64,000 nt of DNA. It comes from Synechococcus sp. BL107 (GTDB taxonomy: Bacteria; Cyanobacteriota; Cyanobacteriia; PCC-6307; Cyanobiaceae). Both the position numbers and the translations under genes were made by a program. The notes beneath the pieces are model-generated. The model made no database searches and was not told the DNA's origin. It saw only the letters and a program-made list of their open reading frames with translations. Below are positions 47,776 through 57,579 of this stretch, piece by piece. The number at the start of each line of letters is the position of its first letter. Within the stretch, counting starts at the first letter, position 1. The stretch is taken from the NCBI RefSeq assembly GCF_000153805.1, contig NZ_DS022298.1, forward strand, positions 132,616 to 196,615, written 5' to 3'.

Positions 47776-49164
47776 TCATGACGACCCACCAAGCGGATCT
47801 GCCGCAAACTCCTCGGGCACCTGATTGCCATCCTCTGGCGGCTTGTCTTTGAGAACCAACCGCAACAGCACCGGTGCCAAGAATGTGGTACCAATCACCA
47901 TCAACAGAATCGCTGCTTCCAACCCTGGACTCAGCAATCCAGACGCCGTGCCGAGGCCAAGGAAAATTAAGCCCACCTCGCCGCGGGGCATCATTCCAAG
48001 ACCCACCACCAGATGATTGGTGGGCTCTTTGCCAAACACGGCCCACCCGGCGACCACCTTGCCGATGACGGCAACAACAAATAAGAAAGCCGCAATCACC
48101 AAGGCCGATCGAGCCTCTGGATCAGAAGGGTTGATCACCGAAAGATCCATTCCGGCTCCCACCAACACGAAAAATACGGTGGCAAACAAGCCAACAATGG
48201 GCGTTACCGCCGCTTGAATCTCATGCCGGTGCTTCGAAGTGCTGGCGATCAAACCAGCGGCGAAGGCGCCGAGGGCCGCCTCTAAACCAATGGCTGTAGC
48301 TGCAAAGCAACTAGCGCCCAACAACAAATAGGAACCCACCAATTTGCCGCCGGGGGCATTGAGCTGATCAATCACCCAATCAAAGGCTGGGGCTGCCTTA
48401 CGGCTGAGCACCAACGCCACCACCACGAACAAAACAGCCGCAACGACCAACTGAATAATCGGAGCGATATCGAGGCTGCCACCAGCACCCAACGACACCA
48501 CCACCGCCAGAATCACGATGCCGAGGATGTCATCCAGAACAGCGGCGCCGATCACAATCTGACCCTCGCGGGTGCGCAGATAGCCCAGTTCTCCAAACAC
48601 GCTGGCCGTAATACCAATGCTGGTGGCCGTCATCGATGCCCCCGCAAAGATGGCCGGAATGGCATCGACGTGGAAAATGCTCATCAGGCCAAGCGTGCCC
48701 AGGGCAAAGGGCAGCACAACGCCGACGACCGCTACCGAGAAGGCCTGCTTCCCGACAGCCATCAACTCATCCAGCTCACTTTCCAGACCCGTTAGGAACA
48801 ACAGGGAGTAGAGGCCAAGAGTGGCCACAGATTGGAGCGCCCCAAAACTCTCGTTGTACAAAACCGATACTTCCGCAGCGGGAATGTGCGCCATGCCGGC
48901 AATCACATCGGCAAACGCTCCGCTGAGTTGAACTTGCGTTTCAGGGGGAACCAACAAGTGGAGCCCTGAGGCGCCAATGATCACACCAGCAAGCAGTTCA
49001 CCAAGAATGGTGGGCAGCTCGAGCCGCACCAAAATTTCCGAAAGAGTGCGGGCTCCAACGAAAATCAGAACAAAACGCAGAATGCCGATCAGCGTTTCGG
49101 CGACCTCCAGGTCATGACTGCTGATTTCGCTCAGCAGTGAGGGGAGCAGCATCGTGGCTGGCAA
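47776..49164 (-). CDS. CPA2-family Na+(K+)/H+ antiporter
   Basis: 462 residues with about 12 membrane helices. ASMTATSIGITASVFGELG and GAAVLDDILGIVI carry the conserved Thr/Asp region and the Asp pair (DD) of the NapA/NhaA-like ion site. MMPRGEVGLIFLGLG near the C-terminus is the CPA2 signature. No RCK or TrkA domain is attached. In cyanobacteria such carriers set sodium and pH balance. It is divergent from glgP, with a 275-nt spacer holding both promoters. Confidence 0.9.
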   Translation of the reverse strand: MPATMLLPSLLSEISSHDLEVAETLIGILRFVLIFVGARTLSEILVRLELPTILGELLAGVIIGASGLHLLVPPETQVQLSGAFADVIAGMAHIPAAEVSVLYNESFGALQSVATLGLYSLLFLTGLESELDELMAVGKQAFSVAVVGVVLPFALGTLGLMSIFHVDAIPAIFAGASMTATSIGITASVFGELGYLRTREGQIVIGAAVLDDILGIVILAVVVSLGAGGSLDIAPIIQLVVAAVLFVVVALVLSRKAAPAFDWVIDQLNAPGGKLVGSYLLLGASCFAATAIGLEAALGAFAAGLIASTSKHRHEIQAAVTPIVGLFATVFFVLVGAGMDLSVINPSDPEARSALVIAAFLFVVAVIGKVVAGWAVFGKEPTNHLVVGLGMMPRGEVGLIFLGLGTASGLLSPGLEAAILLMVIGTTFLAPVLLRLVLKDKPPEDGNQVPEEFAADPLGGSS

Positions 49165-49439
49165 ATCTGAGCCGACCTTAATGGTGAATCTTCCATTGGA
49201 CTGTCCATCGAGTGGTCCGTTTGGAACGGAAACAACCGGAACAGGGAGATGGCTGCAATGCGACTCAACCTTGGTGCGTGATGTCTTTGATCCCCTTCAT
49301 GGAGGGCTTAGACGGCTAGCAACGATGGTCTCGATGCTTCGCATATCAACAATTACTGATGCACATTTGGCCTTAGCTCATCAGCATCAGTGCAATCAGC
49401 TGCCCGTGGGAGCTGCCGCTCTCTCAGATATTCGTCGTC

Positions 49440-51962
49440 ATGACTGCGTCCAAACCCTTCGATCTACGCCTGCCAACCCCTGGTTGTCACAACGATCCTG
49501 AACGTGTGGGCCTCGACGCAAAGGGCGTGTTCGATGGCATGACAGAACATTTGTTCTTCACCCTCGGCAAACTCGCATCGACCGCCAGTCGTCACGATTT
49601 GTACATGGCCTTGAGTTATGCCGTGCGAGATCGCTTGATGGTGCGGTATCTGGCCACCACCGAAGCGATGCGCGCGAAACCGCAGAAATCTGTGGCCTAT
49701 CTCTCCGCTGAATTCTTGATCGGCCCCCAGCTGAATAGCAATTTGCTCAACTTGGGGATTCAAGAAGAAGCCGAAGAGGCGCTTCGCAACTTCGGCATCG
49801 AATCGCTGCAGCAAATTTTGGATGTGGAAGAAGAGCCTGGTCTTGGCAATGGTGGCCTCGGGCGGCTGGCAGCCTGCTACATGGACTCCTTGGCAAGCCT
49901 GAAGATTCCAGCCACGGGATATGGCATTCGCTATGAATTTGGAATTTTTGACCAGCTCATTCGTGACGGCTGGCAGGTAGAAATCACCGACAAATGGCTC
50001 AAGGGGGGTTGGCCCTGGGAGCTGCCCCAACCCGATGAATCGTGCTTTGTGGGCTTTGGCGGCCGCACCGAGAGTTACGTCGATGAAAAGGGCAACTACC
50101 GATCCCGCTGGATTCCTGCGGAGCACGCCATTGGCATCCCCCATGACGTACCAGTCCTTGGTTACAAGGTGAACATCTGCGATCGCCTGCGTTTATGGCG
50201 GGCTGATGCCGCCGAAAGCTTCGATTTTTATGCCTTCAACATCGGCGATTACTCCGGTGCCGTTGAAGAAAAGGTGGGAAGCGAAACCCTCTCGAAAGTT
50301 CTCTATCCGAACGATGGAACGGATGAAGGGCGTCGCCTTCGTCTGAAGCAGCAGCACTTCTTTGTGAGCTGTTCGCTCCAAGACATGCTGCGCAGCCTCG
50401 ACCATCGCGGCCTGAGCGTCGAAGACTTTCCGGAGTATTGGACCGTTCAGCTGAACGACACGCACCCAGCGATCGCCGTCGCGGAACTGATGCGTTTGCT
50501 AATCGATGATCGCCATCTGGAATGGGATCGGGCTTGGGACATCACCTCCCGCTCAGTCGCGTACACCAACCACACCCTGCTGCCTGAAGCCCTGGAGAAA
50601 TGGGATCTGAACATGTTCAGAAGCCTGTTGCCCCGCCATCTCGAGCTCATCTACGAGATCAACCGCCGCTTCCTGCAACAGGTGCGCCTGCGCTACCCCG
50701 GCAATGAAGCCATTTTGAGCCGGCTTTCGATCATCGATGAAGATGGAAACAAGGCCGTCAGGATGGCCCACCTCGCCACCATTGGTGCCCACCATGTAAA
50801 CGGCGTGGCCGCGCTCCACTCCGATCTTGTGAAGAGCGATTTGCTGCCGCAATTTGCTGCCCTGTGGCCAGACAAGTTCACCAACGTCACCAACGGCGTT
50901 ACCCCCCGGCGTTGGATGGCCCTCGCCAACCCTGAGCTCAGCACCTTGCTCGACGAGCACGTGGGCAGCGATTGGATCTCCAACATGGAGAACCTACGCA
51001 AGTTGGAAGAACGCCAAAACGATCACGCCTTTCTTGAGCATTGGGCCAGTACCAAGCTCTCGGTAAAACGCAAACTAGCCAGCTACATCCACCGCAACAC
51101 TGGTGTTTTGGTGGATCCTTCCTCCCTGTTCGATGTGCAGGTGAAGCGCATTCATGAATACAAGCGCCAACACCTGAATGCTCTGCAAATCATCACCCAA
51201 TATCTGCGCATCAAAAATGGGCAAGCTGGCGACATGGCACCGCGAACCATTTTGTTTGGCGGAAAAGCCGCTCCCGGCTATTACATGGCGAAGCTGATTA
51301 TTCGCTTCATCAATGGCATCGCTGAAACAGTGAATTCCGATCCGGATATGGACGGTCGACTGCGGGTGGTGTTCCTACCGGATTACAGCGTGAAGTTGGG
51401 TGAGCAGGTCTATCCAGGATCCGATCTCTCGGAGCAAATCTCCACAGCGGGTAAAGAAGCCTCCGGCACCGGCAACATGAAATTTGCCATGAACGGCGCC
51501 CTCACCATCGGAACCCTTGATGGCGCCAATGTTGAAATCCGAGAGTTAGTGGGTGCAGACAATTTCTTCCTCTTCGGCAAGACCGTCGAAGAGATCAGCG
51601 CGCTGCGGCAGAGCGGCTATCGCCCTCGGGATTTCATCGACGCCATGCCCGAATTGCAGGAAGCCCTCCACCTCGTGGAAATGGGTCACTTCAGCAACGG
51701 CGACGGAGAACTGTTCCGCCCACTCCTGGATAACCTCATGGGCCACGACCCCTTCTACGTGATGGCCGACTTTGCCGATTACGTGCGAGCCCAAGACGCG
51801 GTGAGTCTGGCCTGGAGTGATCAGATGCATTGGCAACGCATGTCTGTGCTGAACACCGCCCGTTCAGGCTTCTTCTCATCCGACCGGTCGATTAGGGAGT
51901 ACTGCCAAAACATTTGGAACGTTGATCCGCTCAACCTGGAAATCACCTGCGACGCGCGTTGA
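49440..51962 (+). CDS. glgP: Glycogen phosphorylase
   Basis: Phosphorolysis of alpha-1,4-glucan to glucose-1-phosphate. GT35 fold of 840 residues. The motif EASGTGNMKFAMNGALTIGT contains the PLP-binding lysine. EEPGLGNGGLGRLAACYMDS and the NDTHPAIAVAELM segment are also diagnostic. It uses ATG 49440. A strong terminator follows. The downstream genes are on the other strand, so it is a single-gene transcript. Confidence 0.97.
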   Translation: MTASKPFDLRLPTPGCHNDPERVGLDAKGVFDGMTEHLFFTLGKLASTASRHDLYMALSYAVRDRLMVRYLATTEAMRAKPQKSVAYLSAEFLIGPQLNSNLLNLGIQEEAEEALRNFGIESLQQILDVEEEPGLGNGGLGRLAACYMDSLASLKIPATGYGIRYEFGIFDQLIRDGWQVEITDKWLKGGWPWELPQPDESCFVGFGGRTESYVDEKGNYRSRWIPAEHAIGIPHDVPVLGYKVNICDRLRLWRADAAESFDFYAFNIGDYSGAVEEKVGSETLSKVLYPNDGTDEGRRLRLKQQHFFVSCSLQDMLRSLDHRGLSVEDFPEYWTVQLNDTHPAIAVAELMRLLIDDRHLEWDRAWDITSRSVAYTNHTLLPEALEKWDLNMFRSLLPRHLELIYEINRRFLQQVRLRYPGNEAILSRLSIIDEDGNKAVRMAHLATIGAHHVNGVAALHSDLVKSDLLPQFAALWPDKFTNVTNGVTPRRWMALANPELSTLLDEHVGSDWISNMENLRKLEERQNDHAFLEHWASTKLSVKRKLASYIHRNTGVLVDPSSLFDVQVKRIHEYKRQHLNALQIITQYLRIKNGQAGDMAPRTILFGGKAAPGYYMAKLIIRFINGIAETVNSDPDMDGRLRVVFLPDYSVKLGEQVYPGSDLSEQISTAGKEASGTGNMKFAMNGALTIGTLDGANVEIRELVGADNFFLFGKTVEEISALRQSGYRPRDFIDAMPELQEALHLVEMGHFSNGDGELFRPLLDNLMGHDPFYVMADFADYVRAQDAVSLAWSDQMHWQRMSVLNTARSGFFSSDRSIREYCQNIWNVDPLNLEITCDAR

Positions 51963-51968
51963 TCCATT

Positions 51969-52002
51969 TAAAAAGCCCTGGTTCAACACCAGGGCTTTTT
52001 TA
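51969..52002 (+). terminator. Rho-independent terminator of glgP
   Basis: Stem GCCCTGG / CCAGGGC with a 7-nt loop, preceded by a run of A and followed by six T. It begins 7 nt after the stop. The A-run on the other side makes it potentially bidirectional, also serving the convergent gene ending at 52036. Confidence 0.9.
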
Positions 52003-52035
52003 AGAGTCGAACAGCTTCAAAACAGAATCGACTTA

Positions 52036-52497
52036 TCAACGATCAGGAAAATCCGTGGTTTGGTGCAGCAGACGATTGAGGCGTAAACGATCCACATTCA
52101 GCGGATCTGGTGCCAATTCGCCGGCCAATTCGCGGAATTTTTGCTCGATCTCCTCCGGGACTCGCACATCGAACACGCGCTCCATCAAGGCCTCAATAGA
52201 GAACAGGTGAGCGTTGATGTTCTCCAAATCAGCGATGGCCTGCTGGATCGTGTCAGTGGCTTCCTCCGGTACCGCCGAAGAACTCAGCGGTGTGGGTGCC
52301 GCTGATTCAGCGGGCTGCCGGGGAGCATGCTGCTTTTGGAGTTCTTCCAGAACACGACCGGACAACGTGCGGAACGACTGCAGCGCCGCCCAATTCAATT
52401 CTTGCTGCTGACGCAAGGTGGGAGATTCACGGATGAGCCGATCGTGCTCCCTGTAGAACCTCTGGCAGTCCGGGCATTGGCAGGGCTCGTCCGGCAC
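52036..52497 (-). CDS. Conserved-looking hypothetical protein
   Basis: 153 residues from GTG 52497 (VPDEPCQCPDCQRF). The longer frame from 52569 would run into the upstream gene. A short cysteine pair (CQCPDC) at the N-terminus could bind metal. The rest is mainly helical, with a Pro/Ala/Ser-rich linker and an acidic helix (QAIADLENINAHLF). The pattern suggests a small cyanobacterial protein without known function. Confidence 0.6.
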   Translation of the reverse strand: MPDEPCQCPDCQRFYREHDRLIRESPTLRQQQELNWAALQSFRTLSGRVLEELQKQHAPRQPAESAAPTPLSSSAVPEEATDTIQQAIADLENINAHLFSIEALMERVFDVRVPEEIEQKFRELAGELAPDPLNVDRLRLNRLLHQTTDFPDR

Positions 52498-52534
52498 CGC
52501 AGTCCCTCTTAGTCGACCTCCACTATGACACCCG

Positions 52535-52861
52535 TTAAGCCGCCTCAGCGCCGCGGTTGTCGCCAGCATCAGATTGACCCGCGTCGATCACCCCTGGGAG
52601 AGGGATCTCAATCGACGACACCACTCCAATCACATCCCTGAGTCGCATGGAATCGGCGAACCAGCCCATGGCCTGCTCCGTATCACCACGCCCTTCCGCA
52701 TCGCTGGCCTGGTCTTCATGAGCTTCAGCCAGTAACGCCAACCAACAAAGGCAACGCGCTTGGACAACCGACAAATCAAGATCTGCAGGCTGAGAATCTG
52801 AGATCTGTTCGCTTTCCTGCTGAACAAGAAGTCGCAAACGAAGGTCGTGAAGCTGGGTCAT
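52535..52861 (-). CDS. Hypothetical protein
   Basis: 108 residues, Leu- and Glu-rich in the first two thirds (helical), with a Pro- and Gly-containing C-terminus. GC and codon use match the flanks. No motif recognised. It precedes the 52036-52497 gene by 37 nt on the same strand and may be co-transcribed. Confidence 0.55.
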   Translation of the reverse strand: MTQLHDLRLRLLVQQESEQISDSQPADLDLSVVQARCLCWLALLAEAHEDQASDAEGRGDTEQAMGWFADSMRLRDVIGVVSSIEIPLPGVIDAGQSDAGDNRGAEAA

Positions 52862-52954
52862 GGCACCCGCCTGAGTGCGCTAACACTAGCGGTGGTGAAC
52901 GATCTAGCCACCCCACCAGATGTAGCGTTGGCTACCGGCAGAAAAGCTCGTGAC

Positions 52955-53027
<73 letters not shown>

Positions 53028-53059
53028 AGATTCCTTAATTATGCCAACGAGGCATGATG

Positions 53060-53457
53060 AGGGCTGAAAGCAGGCGAGGTGGTTGCAATTGAATTGTTCG
53101 CGATTCGATTGAGGAAAGTCCGGGCTCCCCGATGGCCAGGCTTGCTGGGTAACGCCCAGTGCGGGTGACCGTGAGGAGAGTGCCACAGAAACACACCGCC
53201 GATGGCCGGTTCGCCGGCACAGGCAAGGGTGCAAAGGTGCGGTAAGAGCGCACCAGCAGCATCGAGAGGTGCTGGCTCGGTAAACCCCGGCTGGGAGCAA
53301 GGCCAAGGAACGATGGCTGGCCATCTGCCCCGTTCCGCTCGTAAGCGCCGCTCGAGGCCGTCGGTAACGGCGGTCCCAGATAGATAACCACCCACCCTCT
53401 GCAGACCAACCTCTGTGGAGGCGTGAACAGAACCCGGCTTATGCCCTGCTTTCACCC
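53060..53457 (+). ncRNA. rnpB: RNase P RNA (type A)
   Basis: About 398 nt. The universally conserved 5' segment GAGGAAAGTCCGGGCTCCC (near 53112-53130) and the 3' ACAGAACCCGGCTTAT segment (near 53427-53442) are present. The ends pair to form P1 (GGGCTGAAAGCAGG with CCTGCTTTCACC). Ends are estimated from that pairing. The RNase III gene starts about 17 nt after the 3' end. Confidence 0.94.
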
Positions 53458-53473
53458 CTAATCCAGTTGAGCG

Positions 53474-54229
53474 TTGGACAGCACACGAACAAAAAACCTG
53501 CTGGAGCTACTGCGGGCGATTGGCCTGCAAGAGCTCAACTCGTCCAAGCTGATGAACCTGGTGGACGAAGCGCTCACCCACATCTCGGCTGGCCGAGGCA
53601 AAAACTTTGAGCGATTGGAATTCCTAGGCGATGCCGTGCTGCGTCTAGCCGCAACGGAATTCATCGACCATCACTACCCCAACCTCCCTGTGGGAAGCTG
53701 CTCAAGCTTGCGGGCCCAGCTCGTAAGTGACCGCTGGCTCACACAACTGGGAGAGAAACTTCAGCTCGAGTCATTTCTGGTAATTGGACCCAAAGCTCTG
53801 GGGGATGAAGCGGCCAGAGCAACTCTGCATGCCGATGCCACCGAGGCGCTGATCGGTGCGATCTATAGCGGTAGCGACAACAACTTGGAGCCCATCCACC
53901 AATGGCTGACGCCCCAGTGGCAACAAACCACAGCCGACGTGTTTGCTACGCCCCATCTATTTAACGGCAAAAGCATTCTTCAGGAATGGAGCCAGGCCGA
54001 AGGCCTCGGCTTACCGAACTACATAACCACTGAGCAAAGCTGTCGCCATGGCGATCCAGAACGGTTTAAAAGCCACGTACAGGTGGGAACACGACTAGGC
54101 GCAGATGGCTTCGGCCGTTCTCGAAAATATGCTGAGCAAAATGCCGCGTCTAATGCGGTGCAAAGTCTTCATAACAACGCAAAAATTCTTTCTAAAGACA
54201 GGACAAGTCAAGGAGCAGATGAGTCTTAA
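53474..54229 (+). CDS. rnc: Ribonuclease III
   Basis: Double-stranded RNA endonuclease for rRNA and mRNA processing. The RNase III signature RLEFLGDAVL sits at 47-56 with the Glu/Asp metal ligands, and ADATEALIGAIY holds the second pair. A dsRNA-binding domain occupies about 160-235 (GKSILQEWSQ, AEQNAASNAV). The start is TTG at 53474, the only in-frame choice after rnpB. The length is 251 residues. The basic tail (ILSKDRTSQG) is already AT-rich and marks the edge of the following island. Confidence 0.92.
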   Translation: MDSTRTKNLLELLRAIGLQELNSSKLMNLVDEALTHISAGRGKNFERLEFLGDAVLRLAATEFIDHHYPNLPVGSCSSLRAQLVSDRWLTQLGEKLQLESFLVIGPKALGDEAARATLHADATEALIGAIYSGSDNNLEPIHQWLTPQWQQTTADVFATPHLFNGKSILQEWSQAEGLGLPNYITTEQSCRHGDPERFKSHVQVGTRLGADGFGRSRKYAEQNAASNAVQSLHNNAKILSKDRTSQGADES

Positions 54230-54441
54230 CGGGCCAGGCAGGAGAAAAATCAACGAGAACATAACCTGAGGGACCCACATCTAAATGTCAACCTGAAATT
54301 ATATTCATTGACTTCTACAAGAGATGGAAGCGCAATAGCAAGACAATATTAATGCACACATACACTTAACTAATGCTACTATAGAAGATTGACTTAAACC
54401 AATTAGTCAGAATCGACAGAACTGCTAAGTATATCAATAGA
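54230..54441. other. AT-rich spacer at the start of the island
   Basis: No gene on either strand. Composition drops sharply in GC right after rnc. No direct repeat of the tRNA-Arg 3' end was found by eye, so no attachment site is called. Confidence 0.5.
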
Positions 54442-54678
54442 CTAGAACTTCAGAAGGCTGATTAGACGATTTAACAAATTTAGGCATCTTGATGATGAGG
54501 TCTTCGAGAGCTTTCTTCTATGGAAATCATCAAGATTCAGATTAAAACCAAGCTCTCTGGCCGTATCAATTATTTCATTTGGCTTTGCCCCAGAAAGCCT
54601 ATAACGTAGGAAATGATCGTGCCGACGACGAAATCTAAAAGCTTTGAATTCCCGCCTTCGCCTGGCAAATTTAGGCAT
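54442..54678 (-). CDS. Small Nif11-like protein
   Basis: 78 residues, very basic at the N-terminus (ARRRREFKAFRFRRR). The central LSGAKPNEIIDTARELGFNL resembles the Nif11 domain core (aks-eE-ii-iA-e-Gf), the leader type of cyanobacterial nitrile-hydratase/Nif11-like peptides. No GG cleavage motif or Cys/Ser/Thr-rich core follows, although SSSRC is present. No good ribosome site precedes the ATG. It may be a leader relic, a regulator or chance similarity. There is no modification enzyme or transporter gene beside it. Confidence 0.4.
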   Translation of the reverse strand: MPKFARRRREFKAFRFRRRHDHFLRYRLSGAKPNEIIDTARELGFNLNLDDFHRRKLSKTSSSRCLNLLNRLISLLKF

Positions 54679-55166
54679 AGTCGGCTGGTTAAAGCGTGAT
54701 GATCTGACTATAATAGATCAACAATACAAAAACTATAAATTATAAACCCTAGGATCGCCAGACTGAGCAAGAGCGAATATTACATTGAGCATACAATAAA
54801 GCAGAGGTAAGTACGCAGGGGGGAGGGCAAATAAAAATTTAAATAGTTGATGAGTTTTCTGCATAGATACTTAACATCACTAGAGATAAATTCGAACAGA
54901 AATATAAATGATTTGCATTAAATGATATATACAGCAGAGTCAGAAGAAGGCTCTTGAACGACGACCAGTAGAAAATGAAACCCGAAGGGGAACCAATAAT
55001 GTTTAGAACCATACGAGAGATTCTTTAAATTTATTGAAATAACAGGTAGAACTTAAAAATATAAATCAAAAATCTAGAATTAATCAGAACAGAACGAATG
55101 AGGAATATGGATTGACTAGCACAAGCACAGCTGTAGCTTAGAGTTGGATTAATTGCGTACTGGCAG
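54679..55166. other. AT-rich intergenic stretch
   Basis: About 490 nt with no supportable gene. Only short frames are open. It presumably holds promoters for the 55167 gene and the Nif11-like ORF. No clear terminator or repeat seen. Confidence 0.5.
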
Positions 55167-56924
55167 ATGCTAGCGGAGATTCTTAAAACTAACCCTGTTG
55201 AACATCTTGGATTCAAAGTTACTCTAAAGAACTTGAGCATCACAATAGATAAATTCTCGTTTAAAGGAGTGGTTGATAAAGTTGAGAATTTATCGCCAAC
55301 AGATCTTTCACTTGTACTAAAGAGTGGCAGTCAGACCTGGACTTTTAAATGTGACAAGCACGAAAATCAATTGACTTTTGGGGGAGATCTATGCACAAAG
55401 GACTTGGATCTAGATGTTTTATTCACGTTGTGCTTTAACAATATTCAGTATCCATGGCTTGAAATGAGGCTTGAGATGACGCAACTTGAAGAAGTTACGC
55501 AGTGGTCAAGCTATTTTAGCGGACATGAAAAACTACTGCCTAACGTAAATCTCGGAAGACTTGCAAAGCACATCTTGAATTCCGCCGAAATTATTTACGC
55601 AGTAAAGCCGACAAATAAGTTTAATATTTTCTGTGAACGTGTAAAAAGTATAGATTTTGTTGTTCGTATGGCTCAACTACGTCGACATGGACATTTCCCA
55701 GCCATCATCAAGGAAGAAGATGGTGTTGTTCTTGCAAGCAGACTTGTTTCGGCCTGGAATGTGCTTTTAATTCAGGACGCTGGCCAACGTCTATTGGTCT
55801 TCCAGGGAGTGAGCAGTTGTGATGCTGTTTTTATTCCAGGAATGAATACATTAATCATTGTTTGCCATATAACACAACAACAAATCTTGCAGTGCTTGAG
55901 AGAACTGGGACGCACACCTGAATTTTTTCAAATTGTAAGGCCCCGTAAGTTTCTCGGTTATCTCGTTGGACATTCGCGTCCATACCACTGTAACTATGAT
56001 TCACTTCTCGCTCTTCAGCATATTCGAGAAGAAGGTGAGCTGCTTCCCGAGGATGCGCTGTACTCCAAGAATGACGAAGCTTTCATCGATTTAGGTTCTG
56101 GATTAGGGCTGAAGCAAAAGCATCAATGCAAATCCAAAGGCTCTATAAATAATATGACCGAGGCCGAGAGTGGATATCTGTTGAAATTAGGGTCATGGTT
56201 TTGGTGCTTTCAAAAGCCCGATGCCCGCTCTTTGGAACATGCAAATAATGTGGATCAATCACTACGTCAATTTGCTAATACTAATTCAATTATTGCGAAT
56301 TCTGGAGCATTAGATTTCATGGAAGAATGCCAACCGCTTCTATGGGTAGGTATCACAGGTCAAAAGCGTTATTGGCTGGAACAAATCGAAGGCACTGTGA
56401 ATATCTTAAACACTCTCTATGAACATTACCCAAAAATTGGAGTTATATTCGACGGTTGGACACCACCACTTAGTAGCTCGAATTACCATCGCTCGGAAGC
56501 ACGCAAAGACAGTGACATTATTAACAAAATAATCAAAAATCTGACATTTCGTAATCATGGACGATTCGGTATTATTGCAGGGCAGCCAATGTTAGAAAAG
56601 ATTCGAGTTGGCATGTCAGTAGACCTTTTTATGGCTAATTACACTACTGGTTCAGTAAATGTTGCGAGAATATGTCAAAAACCAGGAGTCGGCCACATGA
56701 GCCGCAAGATGGCGAATCATAAGTCTCAGCACATCCATCATTATACGAGAGAAATTGACATGCTACTTGTACAAGATCAAGACGATTCGCAGGCTCTTGC
56801 AGGGTACATTAACTACAGCTTGCCATGGCAGGCTATCTACAATCAATTAATCAATATTTTAGATGATTTAGATATTAAATCTTCGATACCGATAGAGCCA
56901 CTGGCTATACCAGTTCAACCTTGA
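55167..56924 (+). CDS. Uncharacterised 585-residue protein of the glycan island
   Basis: Soluble protein with no signal peptide or membrane helix. I do not recognise the family. The C-terminal half (about 340-560) has a GT-B-like rhythm, with KIGVIFDGWTPPLSSSNYH and MANYTTGSVNVARI, as seen in some glycan biosynthesis proteins that sit next to large glycosyltransferases. Low GC like the rest of the island. An in-frame start upstream of 55167 is not apparent. An enzyme of surface-glycan assembly is a guess from context. Confidence 0.6.
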   Translation: MLAEILKTNPVEHLGFKVTLKNLSITIDKFSFKGVVDKVENLSPTDLSLVLKSGSQTWTFKCDKHENQLTFGGDLCTKDLDLDVLFTLCFNNIQYPWLEMRLEMTQLEEVTQWSSYFSGHEKLLPNVNLGRLAKHILNSAEIIYAVKPTNKFNIFCERVKSIDFVVRMAQLRRHGHFPAIIKEEDGVVLASRLVSAWNVLLIQDAGQRLLVFQGVSSCDAVFIPGMNTLIIVCHITQQQILQCLRELGRTPEFFQIVRPRKFLGYLVGHSRPYHCNYDSLLALQHIREEGELLPEDALYSKNDEAFIDLGSGLGLKQKHQCKSKGSINNMTEAESGYLLKLGSWFWCFQKPDARSLEHANNVDQSLRQFANTNSIIANSGALDFMEECQPLLWVGITGQKRYWLEQIEGTVNILNTLYEHYPKIGVIFDGWTPPLSSSNYHRSEARKDSDIINKIIKNLTFRNHGRFGIIAGQPMLEKIRVGMSVDLFMANYTTGSVNVARICQKPGVGHMSRKMANHKSQHIHHYTREIDMLLVQDQDDSQALAGYINYSLPWQAIYNQLINILDDLDIKSSIPIEPLAIPVQP

Positions 56925-57330
56925 CACTTGATATGATGATTGACAGCAAAAAGAATCAAACAAACTTAGTCTCGCAGCTTTCTACTTTAAACAGAAATCT
57001 CACTCTTAATGCCTTTTGGAAAAACACATATAGCTAAAATTATTATCCAGGAGAACAGTAAAGCTAAAGAAGCAAAAGATATCTAATCAATTGTCGCCTA
57101 TAGTGAACAACTCATGAAGGAAATAACTATCAAAAGGATTATTGCCAATTAGTCTACTTCGATTAGATCGATAAAGGTTTTAACTTAGGCTAATGAAAAT
57201 TTTATCAGCCACTGTTAATTAATCTCGCGTACATCGTTGAAGGAATCCTCCAAGCAGGCGAACACCATCTAGCCTGCAGGCAGAAAATGTATTGTGGTGC
57301 ACTTAAAAGGCACGTTTGCTATAGTTAAAT
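56925..57330. other. AT-rich gap before the large glycosyltransferase genes
   Basis: About 400 nt. Short frames at 56932 (34 codons) and 57205 (about 40 codons) look like debris rather than genes. No hairpin with a T-tract was found. Confidence 0.45.
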
Positions 57331-57579
57331 GTGATACAACTCTCTAAGGACTGGCATTTCGTCATGAAGCCAATTCGAGACTGCATAAAGCTGTGGCAAA
57401 CGATCCGCGTAGATGTTTCGGAACCTACGCAAATCAAATTACAAATAATGCTTATTACAACCAACCAAAGAAACGACAAGCCCATAGCAAAAAATTCTTT
57501 ATTTAAAGAAGGAACTTTTCTCACAATAACTGAACGCAGCAACAAACCAGTTATGAATTTTAGAGGCATCACATTATGA
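57331..57579 (+). CDS. Short ORF coupled to the 1036-residue glycosyltransferase
   Basis: 82 codons. The only support is a 4-nt ATGA overlap with the next start and an uninterrupted frame. The product is mixed alpha/beta with no motif I recognise and could be a leader ORF or chance. Confidence 0.3.
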   Translation: MIQLSKDWHFVMKPIRDCIKLWQTIRVDVSEPTQIKLQIMLITTNQRNDKPIAKNSLFKEGTFLTITERSNKPVMNFRGITL

